Of a stretch of 16,999 nt of DNA, positions 7,764-14,851 are shown one piece after another; positions within the stretch are counted from its first letter, which is position 1, and the number at the start of each line of letters is the position of its first letter. The DNA lies in assembly GCA_032229625.1 (NCBI GenBank), contig JAVTVZ010000022.1, positions 1 through 16,999 on the forward strand, written 5' to 3'. The DNA comes from Kineosphaera sp032229625. Lineage in GTDB: Bacteria; Actinomycetota; Actinomycetes; Actinomycetales; Dermatophilaceae. The notes beneath the pieces are model-generated. The model saw only the letters and a program-made list of their open reading frames with translations, was not told the origin of the DNA and searched no databases. Position numbers and translations under genes: made by a program.

Positions 7764-7770
7764 GCGATCC

Positions 7771-7796
7771 CCGCCGTGGTCCGCGGCGGTCCGCGG
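7771..7796 (+). terminator. Candidate GC-rich terminator after methyltransferase gene
   Basis: Two overlapping alternative stems lie 7-33 bp after the stop: CCGCCG (7771-7776) with CGGCGG (7784-7789), and CCGCGG (7781-7786) with CCGCGG (7791-7796). No U tract follows. The evidence is weak. Confidence 0.3.
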
Positions 7797-7862
7797 AGGT
7801 CCTCGGCGGCCCGGGAGGTGTCGAGGATGAGAATCGGCTGGACACCTTCTGGTCGATGATTG

Positions 7863-7890
7863 TCGACTTGTCGGTGGGACGCGTTACGGT
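7863..7890 (+). promoter_or_regulatory. Candidate topA promoter
   Basis: TACGGT (7885-7890) fits the TANNNT -10 consensus. TCGACT (7863-7868) could be a weak -35 at 16 bp; TTGTCG at 7860-7865 is an alternative at 19 bp. The leader would be about 73 nt. This is the most AT-rich stretch before topA. Confidence 0.35.
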
Positions 7891-7970
7891 GCTAGGCGCA
7901 TGGACCCAGCCCGAGCAGCGGTGCCGGAGGTCCCGGCGCACGCACAGCAATCAGGGTGGAAGGTGTCCAG

Positions 7971-10935
7971 GTGAGCGGCAGCCAGCAGCGACGACTGGTG
8001 ATCGTCGAGTCGCCGACGAAGGTGAAGTCGATCGCGTCCTACCTCGGTGAGGGCTACGACGTCGAGGCCTCCGTCGGGCACATCCGCGACCTGCCGAACC
8101 CGAGCGAGTTGCCCGCGGACATGAAGAAGGGACCCTACGGCCGCTTCGCGGTCGACGTGGACAACGGCTTCGATCCTTACTACGTCGTCGACGCGGACAA
8201 GAAGAAGAAGGTCACCGAGCTCAAGCGCCTGCTCAAGGACGCCGACGAGCTCCTGCTCGCCACCGATGAGGACCGCGAGGGCGAGGCCATCGCGTGGCAC
8301 CTCAAGGAGGTGCTCAAGCCCAAGGTCCCCGTCAAGCGGATGGTCTTCCACGAGATCACCAAGGAGGCGATCCTGCGGGCGCTCAACGAGACCCGCGAGC
8401 TCGACACGCGCCTCGTGGACGCCCAGGAGACCCGCCGCATCCTCGACCGGCTCTACGGCTACGAGGTGTCGCCGGTGCTGTGGCGCAAGGTGCGCCAGGG
8501 CCTGTCTGCCGGGCGGGTGCAGTCGGTCGTCACCCGCATCGTCGTCGAGCGCGAGCGCGAGCGGATGGCCTTCAAGGCGGCGCAGTATTGGGACATCGTC
8601 GGCGACTTCGCCCGGGGCTCGGAGTCCTTCAGCGCCCGGCTGGCCGCGCTGGACGGGCTGCGGGTGGCGACGGGTCGGGACTTCGCCGACGACGGCTCGC
8701 TCGTCACGGCCAAGGTGCGCCACGTGGACGAGGCGACCGCGGTGGCCGTCGCCGACGCGATCCGCGGCGTCACCGCGACCGTCTCCGACGTCGCCGAGAA
8801 GCCGTATACGCGTCGTCCGTCGGCGCCCTTCACGACCTCGACGCTGCAGCAGGAGGCCTCCCGCAAGCTGCGGATGAGCAGCCGCACCGCGATGCGTGTC
8901 GCGCAGCGGCTGTATGAGAACGGCTTCATCACCTATATGCGCACCGACTCCACGACGCTGAGCGAGACCGCGCTCACCGCGGCGCGCAGCCAGGCCCGGG
9001 ACATGTATGGCGCGGAATACGTGCCCGACGCCCCGCGCCGCTACGAGACCAAGGTGAAGTCCGCCCAGGAGGCGCACGAGGCGATCCGCCCCTCGGGGGA
9101 CCACTTCCGCACGCCGGCCCAGGTCGCCGGGCAGCTGCGCGGGGAGGACTTCGCGCTCTACGAGCTCATCTGGAAGCGCACGATCGCCTCGCAGATGTCC
9201 GACGCGCGCGGTTCGACCGCGACCGTGCGCCTGCGGGTGCCGACCCAGGGGGCCGCCGGCACGACGACCGCCGAGTTCTCCGCCTCCGGCACCGTCATCA
9301 CGTTCCGCGGCTTCCTCGCGGCCTACGAGGAGGGTCGCGACGACGATCCCGACGCGCGCGCCGCGACGGCCCGGGCCGCCGCCGCCCGCGAGGAGGAGCG
9401 CCGGCTGCCCAAGCTGTCCGAGGGCGTCGACCTCGACGTCCGCGACGCCCAGGCCGACGGTCACGAGACCTCGCCGCCGCCGCGCTACACCGAGGCCACG
9501 CTGGTCAAGGCGATGGAGCAGCGCGACATCGGCCGGCCCTCGACCTTCGCCGCGACGATCTCGACGATCCAGGACCGCGGCTACGTGACGAACCGCGGCC
9601 AGGCGCTCATCCCGACGTGGCTGGCCTTCGCGGTGACGCAGTTGCTCGAGCGGCACTTCCCGACGCTGGTCGACTACACGTTCACCGCGCGGATGCTCGA
9701 CGACCTCGACGCGATCGCCAACGGTGAGCAGCGCCGTCTCGACTGGCTGAGCCGCTTCTACTTCGGCGACGAGGCGACGTCGATGGACGGGCTGCGGCAC
9801 CTCGTCGACGACCTCGGCGAGATCGACGCCCGGGAGGTCAGCACGATCCCGCTCGGCGAGGACATGGTCGTGCGGGTGGGGCGCTACGGCCCCTACGTGC
9901 AGGATCTGGCGGACAGCTCCGAGACGCCGCGTCGCGCGTCGGTGCCCGAGGACGTCGCCCCGGACGAGATGACGCCGGAGAAGGCGCGCGAGCTGATGAC
10001 CGTGGCCTCCGACGACGGTCGTCAGCTGGGGACCGACCCGGTCAGCGGCCACGAGATCATCGCTCGCGCTGGGCGATACGGCCCCTACGTCACCGAGGTG
10101 CTGCCCGAGCCGGCGCAGGACGAGGACGCCAAGCCCAAGCGGGGCCGCAAGGCCGCCAAGCCCAAGCCGCGCACGGCGAGCCTCTTCAAGAGCATGGACC
10201 TGGCGAGCATCGACCTCGACGCCGCGCTGAAGCTGCTGTCGCTGCCCCGGGTCGTCGGCGCCGACGCCGAGGGCCAGGAGATCACCGCGCAGAACGGCCG
10301 CTACGGCCCGTATCTGAAGAAGGGCACCGACTCGCGGTCGCTGACCGCCGAGGAGCAGATCTTCGACATCACCCTGCAGGAGGCGCTGGCGATCTACGCC
10401 CAGCCCAAGCAGCGGGGGCGGGCCGCGGCGAAGCCGCCGCTGGCCGAGCTGGGGCAGGACCCGGTGTCGGGGCGCCCGGTCGTCGTCAAGGACGGCCGAT
10501 TCGGGCCGTATGTCACCGACGGGGAGACCAACGCGACCCTGCGCCGCGACGACGACCCCGAGACCCTGACGGCGCAGCGCGGCTACGAGCTGCTCGCCGA
10601 GAAGCGCGCCAAGGGGCCGACGACCCGCCGGACGGCCAAGCGCGCCCCGGCCAAGAAGACGGCGGCCAAGAAGACCGCCGCGACGAAGACGGCGACGAAG
10701 ANNNNNNNNNNNNNNNNNNNNNNNNNNNNNNNNNNNNNNNNNNNNNNNNNNNNNNNNNNNNNNNNNNNNNNNNNNNNNNNNNNNNNNNNNNNNNNNNNNN
10801 NCGAAGACGACCGCAGCGAAGACGGCGACGAAGAAGGCCGCCGCGACGAAGACCGCGGCCTCGAAGACCGCGGCGAAGCGGACGGCGGCCGGCAGCACGA
10901 CCGCGCAGAAGCCGGCCACGCCCGCGTCGGAGTAG
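7971..10935 (+). CDS. topA: DNA topoisomerase I
   Basis: Type IA topoisomerase that relaxes negative supercoils through a 5'-phosphotyrosine intermediate. The Toprim domain opens with RRLVIVESPTKVKSIASYLG and holds the metal-binding ATDEDREGEAIAWHL. The core includes DAQETRRILDRLYGYEVSP and LSAGRVQS; the catalytic tyrosine is Tyr322 in GFITYMRTDST. The C-terminal half has four GRYGPY-type repeats (about residues 637, 700, 777 and 840) and no zinc-finger cysteines, as in mycobacterial TopA. A Lys/Ala/Thr-rich tail runs from about residue 880 to the TAG at 10933-10935. GTG 7971 is preferred over GTG 7956 because GGAAGG (7958-7963) lies 7 nt upstream. A 100-N gap falls in the tail. The coding bases outside it sum to a multiple of three (954 residues), so the missing part should also be a multiple of three. 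Confidence 0.95.
10624..10905 (+). repeat. Lysine/alanine/threonine-rich tail repeats of TopA (gap inside)
   Basis: Both sides of the gap encode near-repeats such as AKKTAAKK, TAATKTATK, TKTTAAKTATKK and ATKTAASKTAAK, built from AAGACGGCG/GCGACGAAG-like units. ACGAAGACGGCGACGAAGA ends at the left edge, and a nearly identical copy lies just inside the right side. This repetitiveness is the likely cause of the contig break. Confidence 0.8.
10702..10801. other. Assembly gap (100 N) inside topA tail
   Basis: 100 N placeholder inside the repetitive lysine-rich tail. A six-base flank match (CGAAGA) is what the repeats would give by chance. True length is unknown but should be a multiple of three. 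Confidence 0.95.
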
Positions 10936-10938
10936 GTG

Positions 10939-11838
10939 GTGACCCCGGGCAACCCCAGCGGCGCGCCGACGGACCGGCTGCTGCGACTGCGGGACCGGAC
11001 CTACGGCCCGGGTGACCGGCTGCTCATGGCGATCGTCAACCGGACGCCGGATTCGTTCTACGACCGTGGCGCGGCCTGGCAGACCGACCGGGCGCTCGCG
11101 CGCGTCGAGGAGGCCGTCGCCCACGGCGCGGACATCGTCGACATCGGCGGGGTCAAGGCGGGTCACGGCGATCCGGTCTCACCCGCGCAGGAGATCGACC
11201 GGGTCGTGCCCTTCGTCGAGCTGGTGCGGGCCCGCTGGCCCCAGGTGCTCGTCAGCGTCGACACGTGGCGGGCGCAGGTCGCCCGGGAGGCGGCGGGCGC
11301 TGGCGCGGACATCGTCAACGACGCGTGGGGCGGGGTGGATCCCGAGCTGGCCGGCGTCGCTGCGGCGCACGACCTGGCACTGGTCTGCACCCACACGGCG
11401 GGCCTCGCGCCGCGGACCAACCCGCACCGCATCGAATACGACGATGTCGTCGCCGACGTTCGCCACGCCTGCCTCGAGCTGGCGCAGCGCGCGGTCGCCG
11501 ACGGCGTCGACCCGGGGCGCATCATCATCGACCCCGCGCACGACTTCGCGAAGACGACCGCGCACTCTCTGGAGGTCACCCGCCGCCTGGACGAGCTCGT
11601 CGCCACCGGCTGGCCGGTGCTCGTGTCGGTCTCTCGCAAGGACTTCGTGGGCGAGAGCCTCGACGCCCCGACGCAGGCGCGGCTGCCCGGCACGATCGCC
11701 GCGACCGTCGTGTGTGCCTGGCTCGGCGCCCGGATCCACCGGGTGCACGACGTCGCCGCGGTGCGCGCCGCGCTCGACATGACGTCGTGCATCGCCGGCG
11801 ACCGTGCGCCGGCGCGGGCCGTGCGGGGCTTGCGATGA
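10939..11838 (+). CDS. folP2: FolP2-type dihydropteroate synthase paralogue
   Basis: Pterin-binding TIM-barrel protein of the dihydropteroate synthase family, 299 residues, clearly of the mycobacterial FolP2 type (MAIVNRTPDSFYD at 30-42). Key positions differ from true synthases: DIGGVKAG (68-75) replaces the loop with the Ser/Thr-Arg-Pro signature; NDAWGG replaces the usual NDxSG; CTHTAG replaces the MHMRG-like motif; DPAHDFAKT replaces DPGIGFGKT; SVSRKDFVG keeps the SRK core. SVDTW (106-110) and RVHDV are kept. M. tuberculosis FolP2 is reported to lack synthase activity, so this protein probably acts on another pterin-like substrate. GTG 10939 is 6 nt after GGAG; the adjacent GTG at 10936 directly abuts the topA stop. 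Either way it is translationally coupled to topA, and its end lies 28 bp before the next gene. Confidence 0.88.
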   Translation: MTPGNPSGAPTDRLLRLRDRTYGPGDRLLMAIVNRTPDSFYDRGAAWQTDRALARVEEAVAHGADIVDIGGVKAGHGDPVSPAQEIDRVVPFVELVRARWPQVLVSVDTWRAQVAREAAGAGADIVNDAWGGVDPELAGVAAAHDLALVCTHTAGLAPRTNPHRIEYDDVVADVRHACLELAQRAVADGVDPGRIIIDPAHDFAKTTAHSLEVTRRLDELVATGWPVLVSVSRKDFVGESLDAPTQARLPGTIAATVVCAWLGARIHRVHDVAAVRAALDMTSCIAGDRAPARAVRGLR

Positions 11839-11866
11839 GGCCGGCCGTCGGCGCGGTGATCCGCGC

Positions 11867-12646
11867 GTGAGCCTCGTCGGGGTCGTGTGGCTGCCGCACC
11901 CGCCGCTGCTGCTGGCCGAGACGGACTGGGCCGCCGCCACGCCCGCCGCCCGAGGACCTGCTGCGGGATCGGTCGGCGTATCGGTGGGCGCCGGGTCGGT
12001 GGGCGCTGGCTCGGTCGGCGCGCTCGACGTGGGGGAGTCGCTGCGGGCCGCGTGCGTGGACGCGCTGGGAGCGGCCCTGTCGCAGACGCGACCTGACGTG
12101 GTGCTGCTGGTCACCGGCCGCGACGACCCGGCCCGCGCGGGGCGCGGGCGCAGCACGATCGACCCGCTGGGGCTGCGGGTGGGGCGTCGGTTGCTGCGCG
12201 AGTGGGCCGACCGCGCACCCCAGACCCGGGCCGTGCCCGCGCAGGAGGTGGTCACGGTGCCGCGCGCTGCGTCGCCCGCGCAGGTCGCGCGGGCGTCGGC
12301 CGAGGTCGTCGCGCGCTGCGCGGGCCCGGCGCGGATCCTGCTCGTCGCGCTCGCCGACGGCAGCGCGCGCCGCGACGCCCAGTCGCCGGGCCTGCCGGAC
12401 CCCGACGCGCGGGCTTTCGACGAGGCGCTGCTGAGCGGCGTGCGCGGCGGCGACGCGCCGGCCCTGGCGCGCCTGGAGGCCGCCGGACGGGACGCCGAGC
12501 TGCTCATCGCGGGCCGCGCGAGCGTGCAGGTCGTCGGCGCCGCCGTCGAGCAGCTGCCCGTGGCGGTGCGGCCGCAGTCGGCGCGTTTGCACGACGACCT
12601 GGGGGTCGCCTACGTCGTCGGGAGGTGGGCGTGCGAGTCCTGCTGA
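11867..12646 (+). CDS. Class III extradiol dioxygenase subunit B-like protein, function unknown
   Basis: A 259-residue protein of the actinobacterial family related to subunit B of class III extradiol ring-cleavage dioxygenases (LigB/MEMO fold). The N-terminus VGVVWLPHPPLLLAE carries the family's histidine-proline signature near the start. Later conserved-looking stretches are VVLLVTGRDD, ILLVALADGSARRD (with DARAFDEALLSG) and ELLIAGRASVQVV. It is not evident that a full iron-binding set (two His and one Glu) is present, so enzymatic activity cannot be claimed. GTG 11867 is chosen because the homologous region starts there. A low-complexity insert with three 5-residue repeats lies at 11981-12025. 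The gene follows the FolP2-like gene by 28 bp and overlaps the reductase gene by 16 bp, so all are probably co-transcribed. Confidence 0.72.
   Translation: MSLVGVVWLPHPPLLLAETDWAAATPAARGPAAGSVGVSVGAGSVGAGSVGALDVGESLRAACVDALGAALSQTRPDVVLLVTGRDDPARAGRGRSTIDPLGLRVGRRLLREWADRAPQTRAVPAQEVVTVPRAASPAQVARASAEVVARCAGPARILLVALADGSARRDAQSPGLPDPDARAFDEALLSGVRGGDAPALARLEAAGRDAELLIAGRASVQVVGAAVEQLPVAVRPQSARLHDDLGVAYVVGRWACESC
11981..12025 (+). repeat. Three in-frame 15-bp repeats
   Basis: Units at 11981, 11996 and 12011 encode SVGAG, SVGAG and SVGAL, preceded by a partial SVGV unit. The first two units differ at two bases. They form a flexible insert about 35 residues into the extradiol-like protein. Confidence 0.8.
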
Positions 12647-13434
12647 GCCCCGCGAGCGCGGGCCTGCCCGCGGGGGCGCCGCTGGCCGCGGGCGACGTGC
12701 GCGCCCTGGCCGACCTGTATGCCGAGCCCGAGCAGCCCGCCGGGCGCGCCTGGGTGCGCAGCAACATGGTCGGCACGCTCGACGGCGCCGCGTGGGGGGC
12801 CGACGGGCGCAGTGGCTCGATCAACACCGCGGCCGACGTCGACGTCTTCGCGATGCTGCGGGCCCGGGCCGATGCCGTGCTCGTCGGTGCCGGCACGGTG
12901 CGGGCGGAGGGATACGGGCCCGTGCGGGTCGAGCCGCGGTGGGACTTCCTGCGTCAGGGTCGCCCCGAGCAGCCGACGCTCGTCGTCGTCAGCGCGAGCG
13001 GCCGGGTGTCGCCCGGGCTGATCGACGGGTCCGTCGAGCCACACGGCGGCCCGGTACTGCTGGCCTGCGGTGAGGGCCCGGACGACCGCGTGCTGACGCG
13101 GGCGCGTGAGCTCCTCGGCCCGGGCGACGTGCTGACGGTCGGTGCGGCCGGTGGGCAGGGCGCGGTGAGCCCGACGCTCCTCATCGCGGAGCTCGCGGCC
13201 CGCGGGCTGCACAGAATTGTGTGTGAAGGCGGGCCGCGGTGGATGTCGGCCATGGTCGCCGCGGGCGTGGTCGACGAGTGGTGCGGGACCCTCGTGCCCA
13301 GGATCGTCGGCGGGCCCGCGCCCCGTCTCGTCCACGGCGAGCGGCCCGCCCGGGGGGCCGATCGCGACTACGAGCCGGTCGTGCTGCTCGAGGCCGAGGG
13401 GGCGCTCATGGGCCGCTGGGTCCGGCGCGCGTAA
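12631..13434 (+). CDS. Pyrimidine/dihydrofolate reductase-like protein (RibD C-terminal domain, Rv2671-like)
   Basis: NADPH-dependent reductase with a dihydrofolate-reductase-like fold, 267 residues, without the deaminase half of bifunctional RibD. Visible motifs: AWVRSNMVGTLDGA (substrate and cofactor loop, about residues 40-53), DAVLVGAGTVRAEGYGP (about 81-98), the strand PTLVVVSASGR, and RIVCEGGPRWMSAM near residue 197 (the EGG motif typical of this fold), then LVPRIVGG. It closely resembles Mycobacterium Rv2671, an enzyme reported to have dihydrofolate reductase activity, so a folate or pterin role is as likely as riboflavin synthesis. GTG 12631 lies 2 nt after GGAGGTGG (12621-12628) and overlaps the upstream stop by 16 bp. 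The location two genes after the FolP2-like gene supports pterin-related chemistry (inference). Confidence 0.85.
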   Translation: MRVLLSPASAGLPAGAPLAAGDVRALADLYAEPEQPAGRAWVRSNMVGTLDGAAWGADGRSGSINTAADVDVFAMLRARADAVLVGAGTVRAEGYGPVRVEPRWDFLRQGRPEQPTLVVVSASGRVSPGLIDGSVEPHGGPVLLACGEGPDDRVLTRARELLGPGDVLTVGAAGGQGAVSPTLLIAELAARGLHRIVCEGGPRWMSAMVAAGVVDEWCGTLVPRIVGGPAPRLVHGERPARGADRDYEPVVLLEAEGALMGRWVRRA

Positions 13435-13438
13435 CCTG

Positions 13439-13469
13439 TGCGGGCTGCCGTGCGGCGCCCGTGCCCGCA
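13439..13469. terminator. Candidate bidirectional terminator between convergent genes
   Basis: TGCGGGC (13439-13445) pairs with GCCCGCA (13463-13469) in the 37-bp gap between the reductase stop and the convergent cyclodeaminase stop. The loop is long (17 nt) but contains further complementary GC. No U tract on either strand. Confidence 0.4.
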
Positions 13470-13471
13470 GC

Positions 13472-14568
13472 TCAGCGTGGCGGGCTCGCCTCGAGCATCC
13501 GCGCGAGCAGGTAGGCCTCGCTGCCGCCGAGCCCGACGGAGAAGAAGGTCGTCAGGTCGCCGGCGCCGCGGATGCCGTCGATCTCGGGCAGTCCGCGCCA
13601 GAGCACCTCCCCGAGCGAGAGCAGGCAGGGCGGGTCGGCCGTGGTCGTCAGGAGGTGCGGCGGGGAGTAGGACGAGACCTGCGAGACCGAGTCGGTCACG
13701 GCCACGCCGATCCGGGGCAGCACGTCGAGGCCGAACTCGTGGTGGCCGATCTGCTTGGGGCCGACGGTCGCCAGATAGGCGCCGGGCGCGGGCCAGGACG
13801 CCTCGATGACCGGGGTCGAGCTGTGTGTCGCGAGCACGACGATCGGCCGGTCCTGCACGGCCTCGCGGGCACCGCCGACCGCCCGGACGGGCAGCCCGAG
13901 CTCGTCGCGGGCGCGGGCGGCGAAGTCCTCGCGCCTCGCGCGGTCGCGGGAGTGGACGGTGATGTCCTCCCAGGCGCGCATCCCGCTCAGGGCCCACAGC
14001 TGATGCCAGGCCTGGCGGCCGGTGCCCACGAGTCCGACGGTGCGGGCCTCGGGTGCGGTGAGCGCCTCGACGGCGATGGCGCCGATCGCCCCGCAGCGCC
14101 GCGGTGCCAGGGTGGCACCGACGTGGATGCCGCGGACCCGACCCGAGCGCTCGTCGGCGACGACCGTCACCTCGTCCTCGGTGCCCTGGCCGGGCGCGAG
14201 GTAGGAGCGGAATCCGAACCAGCCGGCGTCGGGGTGGTGCGCCTCGCCGGCCGTCAGCCGCAGTCGACGGTCGCCGATCATCAGATCGGTGCGGGCCGGG
14301 GCGGACAACTCGCCGAAGGTGTGCGCGCGCAGGGCCGCACGCATCCAGGATCGCGCCACCTCGGGNNNNNNNNNNNNNNNNNNNNNNNNNNNNNNNNNNN
14401 NNNNNNNNNNNNNNNNNNNNNNNNNNNNNNNNNNNNNNNNNNNNNNNNNNNNNNNNNNNNNNNNNCGCCGAAGGTGTGCGCGCGCAGGGCCGCACGCATC
14501 CAGGATCGCGCCACCTCGGGGGTCAACACCGCCCGCACGTCGTCGTCGGTCAGCAGGGACAGGCTCAT
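13472..14568 (-). CDS. Ornithine cyclodeaminase/mu-crystallin family protein (split by false gap)
   Basis: NAD(P)-dependent oxidoreductase-fold protein. Starting at ATG 14568 (MSLSLLTDDDVRAVLTP), it continues EVARSWMRAALRAHTFGELSAPARTDLMIG once the duplicated gap is removed, giving 313 residues, the normal family length. The dinucleotide-binding motif is VGLVGTGRQAWHQL (GxGxQA type). WFGFRSYLAPG is at the substrate-site lysine region of the family, with Arg rather than Lys. DLTTFFSVGLGGSEAYLLARM aligns with the SxGLxxxDLAxA motif, with Glu where ornithine cyclodeaminase has its catalytic Asp. The substrate is thus uncertain: ornithine, another amino acid, or an imine reductase role. As deposited, the 100 N plus 55 repeated bases cause a frameshift that is an assembly artefact. 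It is convergent with the reductase and divergent from the chemoreceptor. Confidence 0.85.
14311..14365. repeat. 55-bp duplicate, copy 1 (contig overlap)
   Basis: Bases 14311-14365 are identical to 14466-14520 and touch the left edge of the gap. An exact copy with the gap edge inside one ORF indicates two contigs sharing a k-mer-sized end, not a biological repeat. Confidence 0.97.
14366..14465. other. Assembly gap (100 N), probably spurious
   Basis: 100 N placeholder between two copies of the same 55 bp. Deleting the N run and one copy (155 bases) restores a single open frame in the cyclodeaminase-family gene, so the true gap is probably an overlap of 55 bp. Confidence 0.95.
14466..14520. 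repeat. 55-bp duplicate, copy 2 (contig overlap)
   Basis: Exact second copy of 14311-14365, touching the right edge of the gap; see copy 1 for the interpretation. Confidence 0.97.
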
Positions 14569-14851
14569 GCCTTCCAGTGTCGGCACGAGCGCGCCCGGGA
14601 CGACCCTTGTGGGTGGATCGGCGCGAGCGGGGCGGCGTCGTGCCTGGTCGTCGCGGTCGTCGGGCGTCGGTGCAGCGTCCCGGGCCCACCCGCCGGCGAC
14701 GGGGTCCGGCGTGCCCCATGCGATCCCGTGCATCTCGTCCGGTGCTCGTCTCTCAGGAGATGCCCAGAGCCGCCGATGAAGTAGCTGACTTACCACGACC
14801 ACCAGGAGCCGCAGGAAACCACCCGTGCGGACGTCTGAAGCGAGGAACCAC
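14569..14851. promoter_or_regulatory. Divergent promoter region between cyclodeaminase-like and chemoreceptor genes
   Basis: 283 bp without a credible gene; both flanking genes must be transcribed outward from here. GCCGATGA (14772-14779) matches 7 of 8 positions of the GCCGATAA -10 of flagellar/WhiG-type sigma factors, but no TAAA-like -35 is present at the right distance. The AT-richest part is at 14770-14795. GAGGA (14842-14846) is the ribosome binding site for the chemoreceptor start at 14852, and GGAAGG is next to the cyclodeaminase start on the other strand. Confidence 0.4.

Noticed and set aside
10624..10905. Repeat tract as a CRISPR-like array
   Set aside because: Units are short codon-level Lys/Ala/Thr repeats in frame with topA, with no unique spacers.
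7884..10952. Minus-strand open frame of over 1000 codons opposite topA
   Set aside because: Shadow of the GC-rich topA coding sequence; topA motifs are unambiguous on the plus strand.
10933..11015. Reading topA through its stop into the FolP2-like gene
   Set aside because: The long frame ending at 11015 exists only because 100 N shifts the frame; the Lys/Ala-rich frame ends at TAG 10933-10935.
13209..13226. AT-rich near-palindrome around AGAATTGTGTG
   Set aside because: It lies inside the reductase gene and encodes the conserved HRIVCEGG motif, so coding constraint explains it.
14311..14520. 55-bp duplication as a transposon target-site duplication or an attachment-site repeat
   Set aside because: It abuts a 100-N placeholder exactly on both sides and its removal restores one ORF, which is the mark of an unmerged contig overlap.
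13217..14779. Plus-strand open frame antisense to the cyclodeaminase-like gene
   Set aside because: Low-complexity Gly/Arg/Ala translation with no domain; the minus strand encodes a complete recognisable protein.
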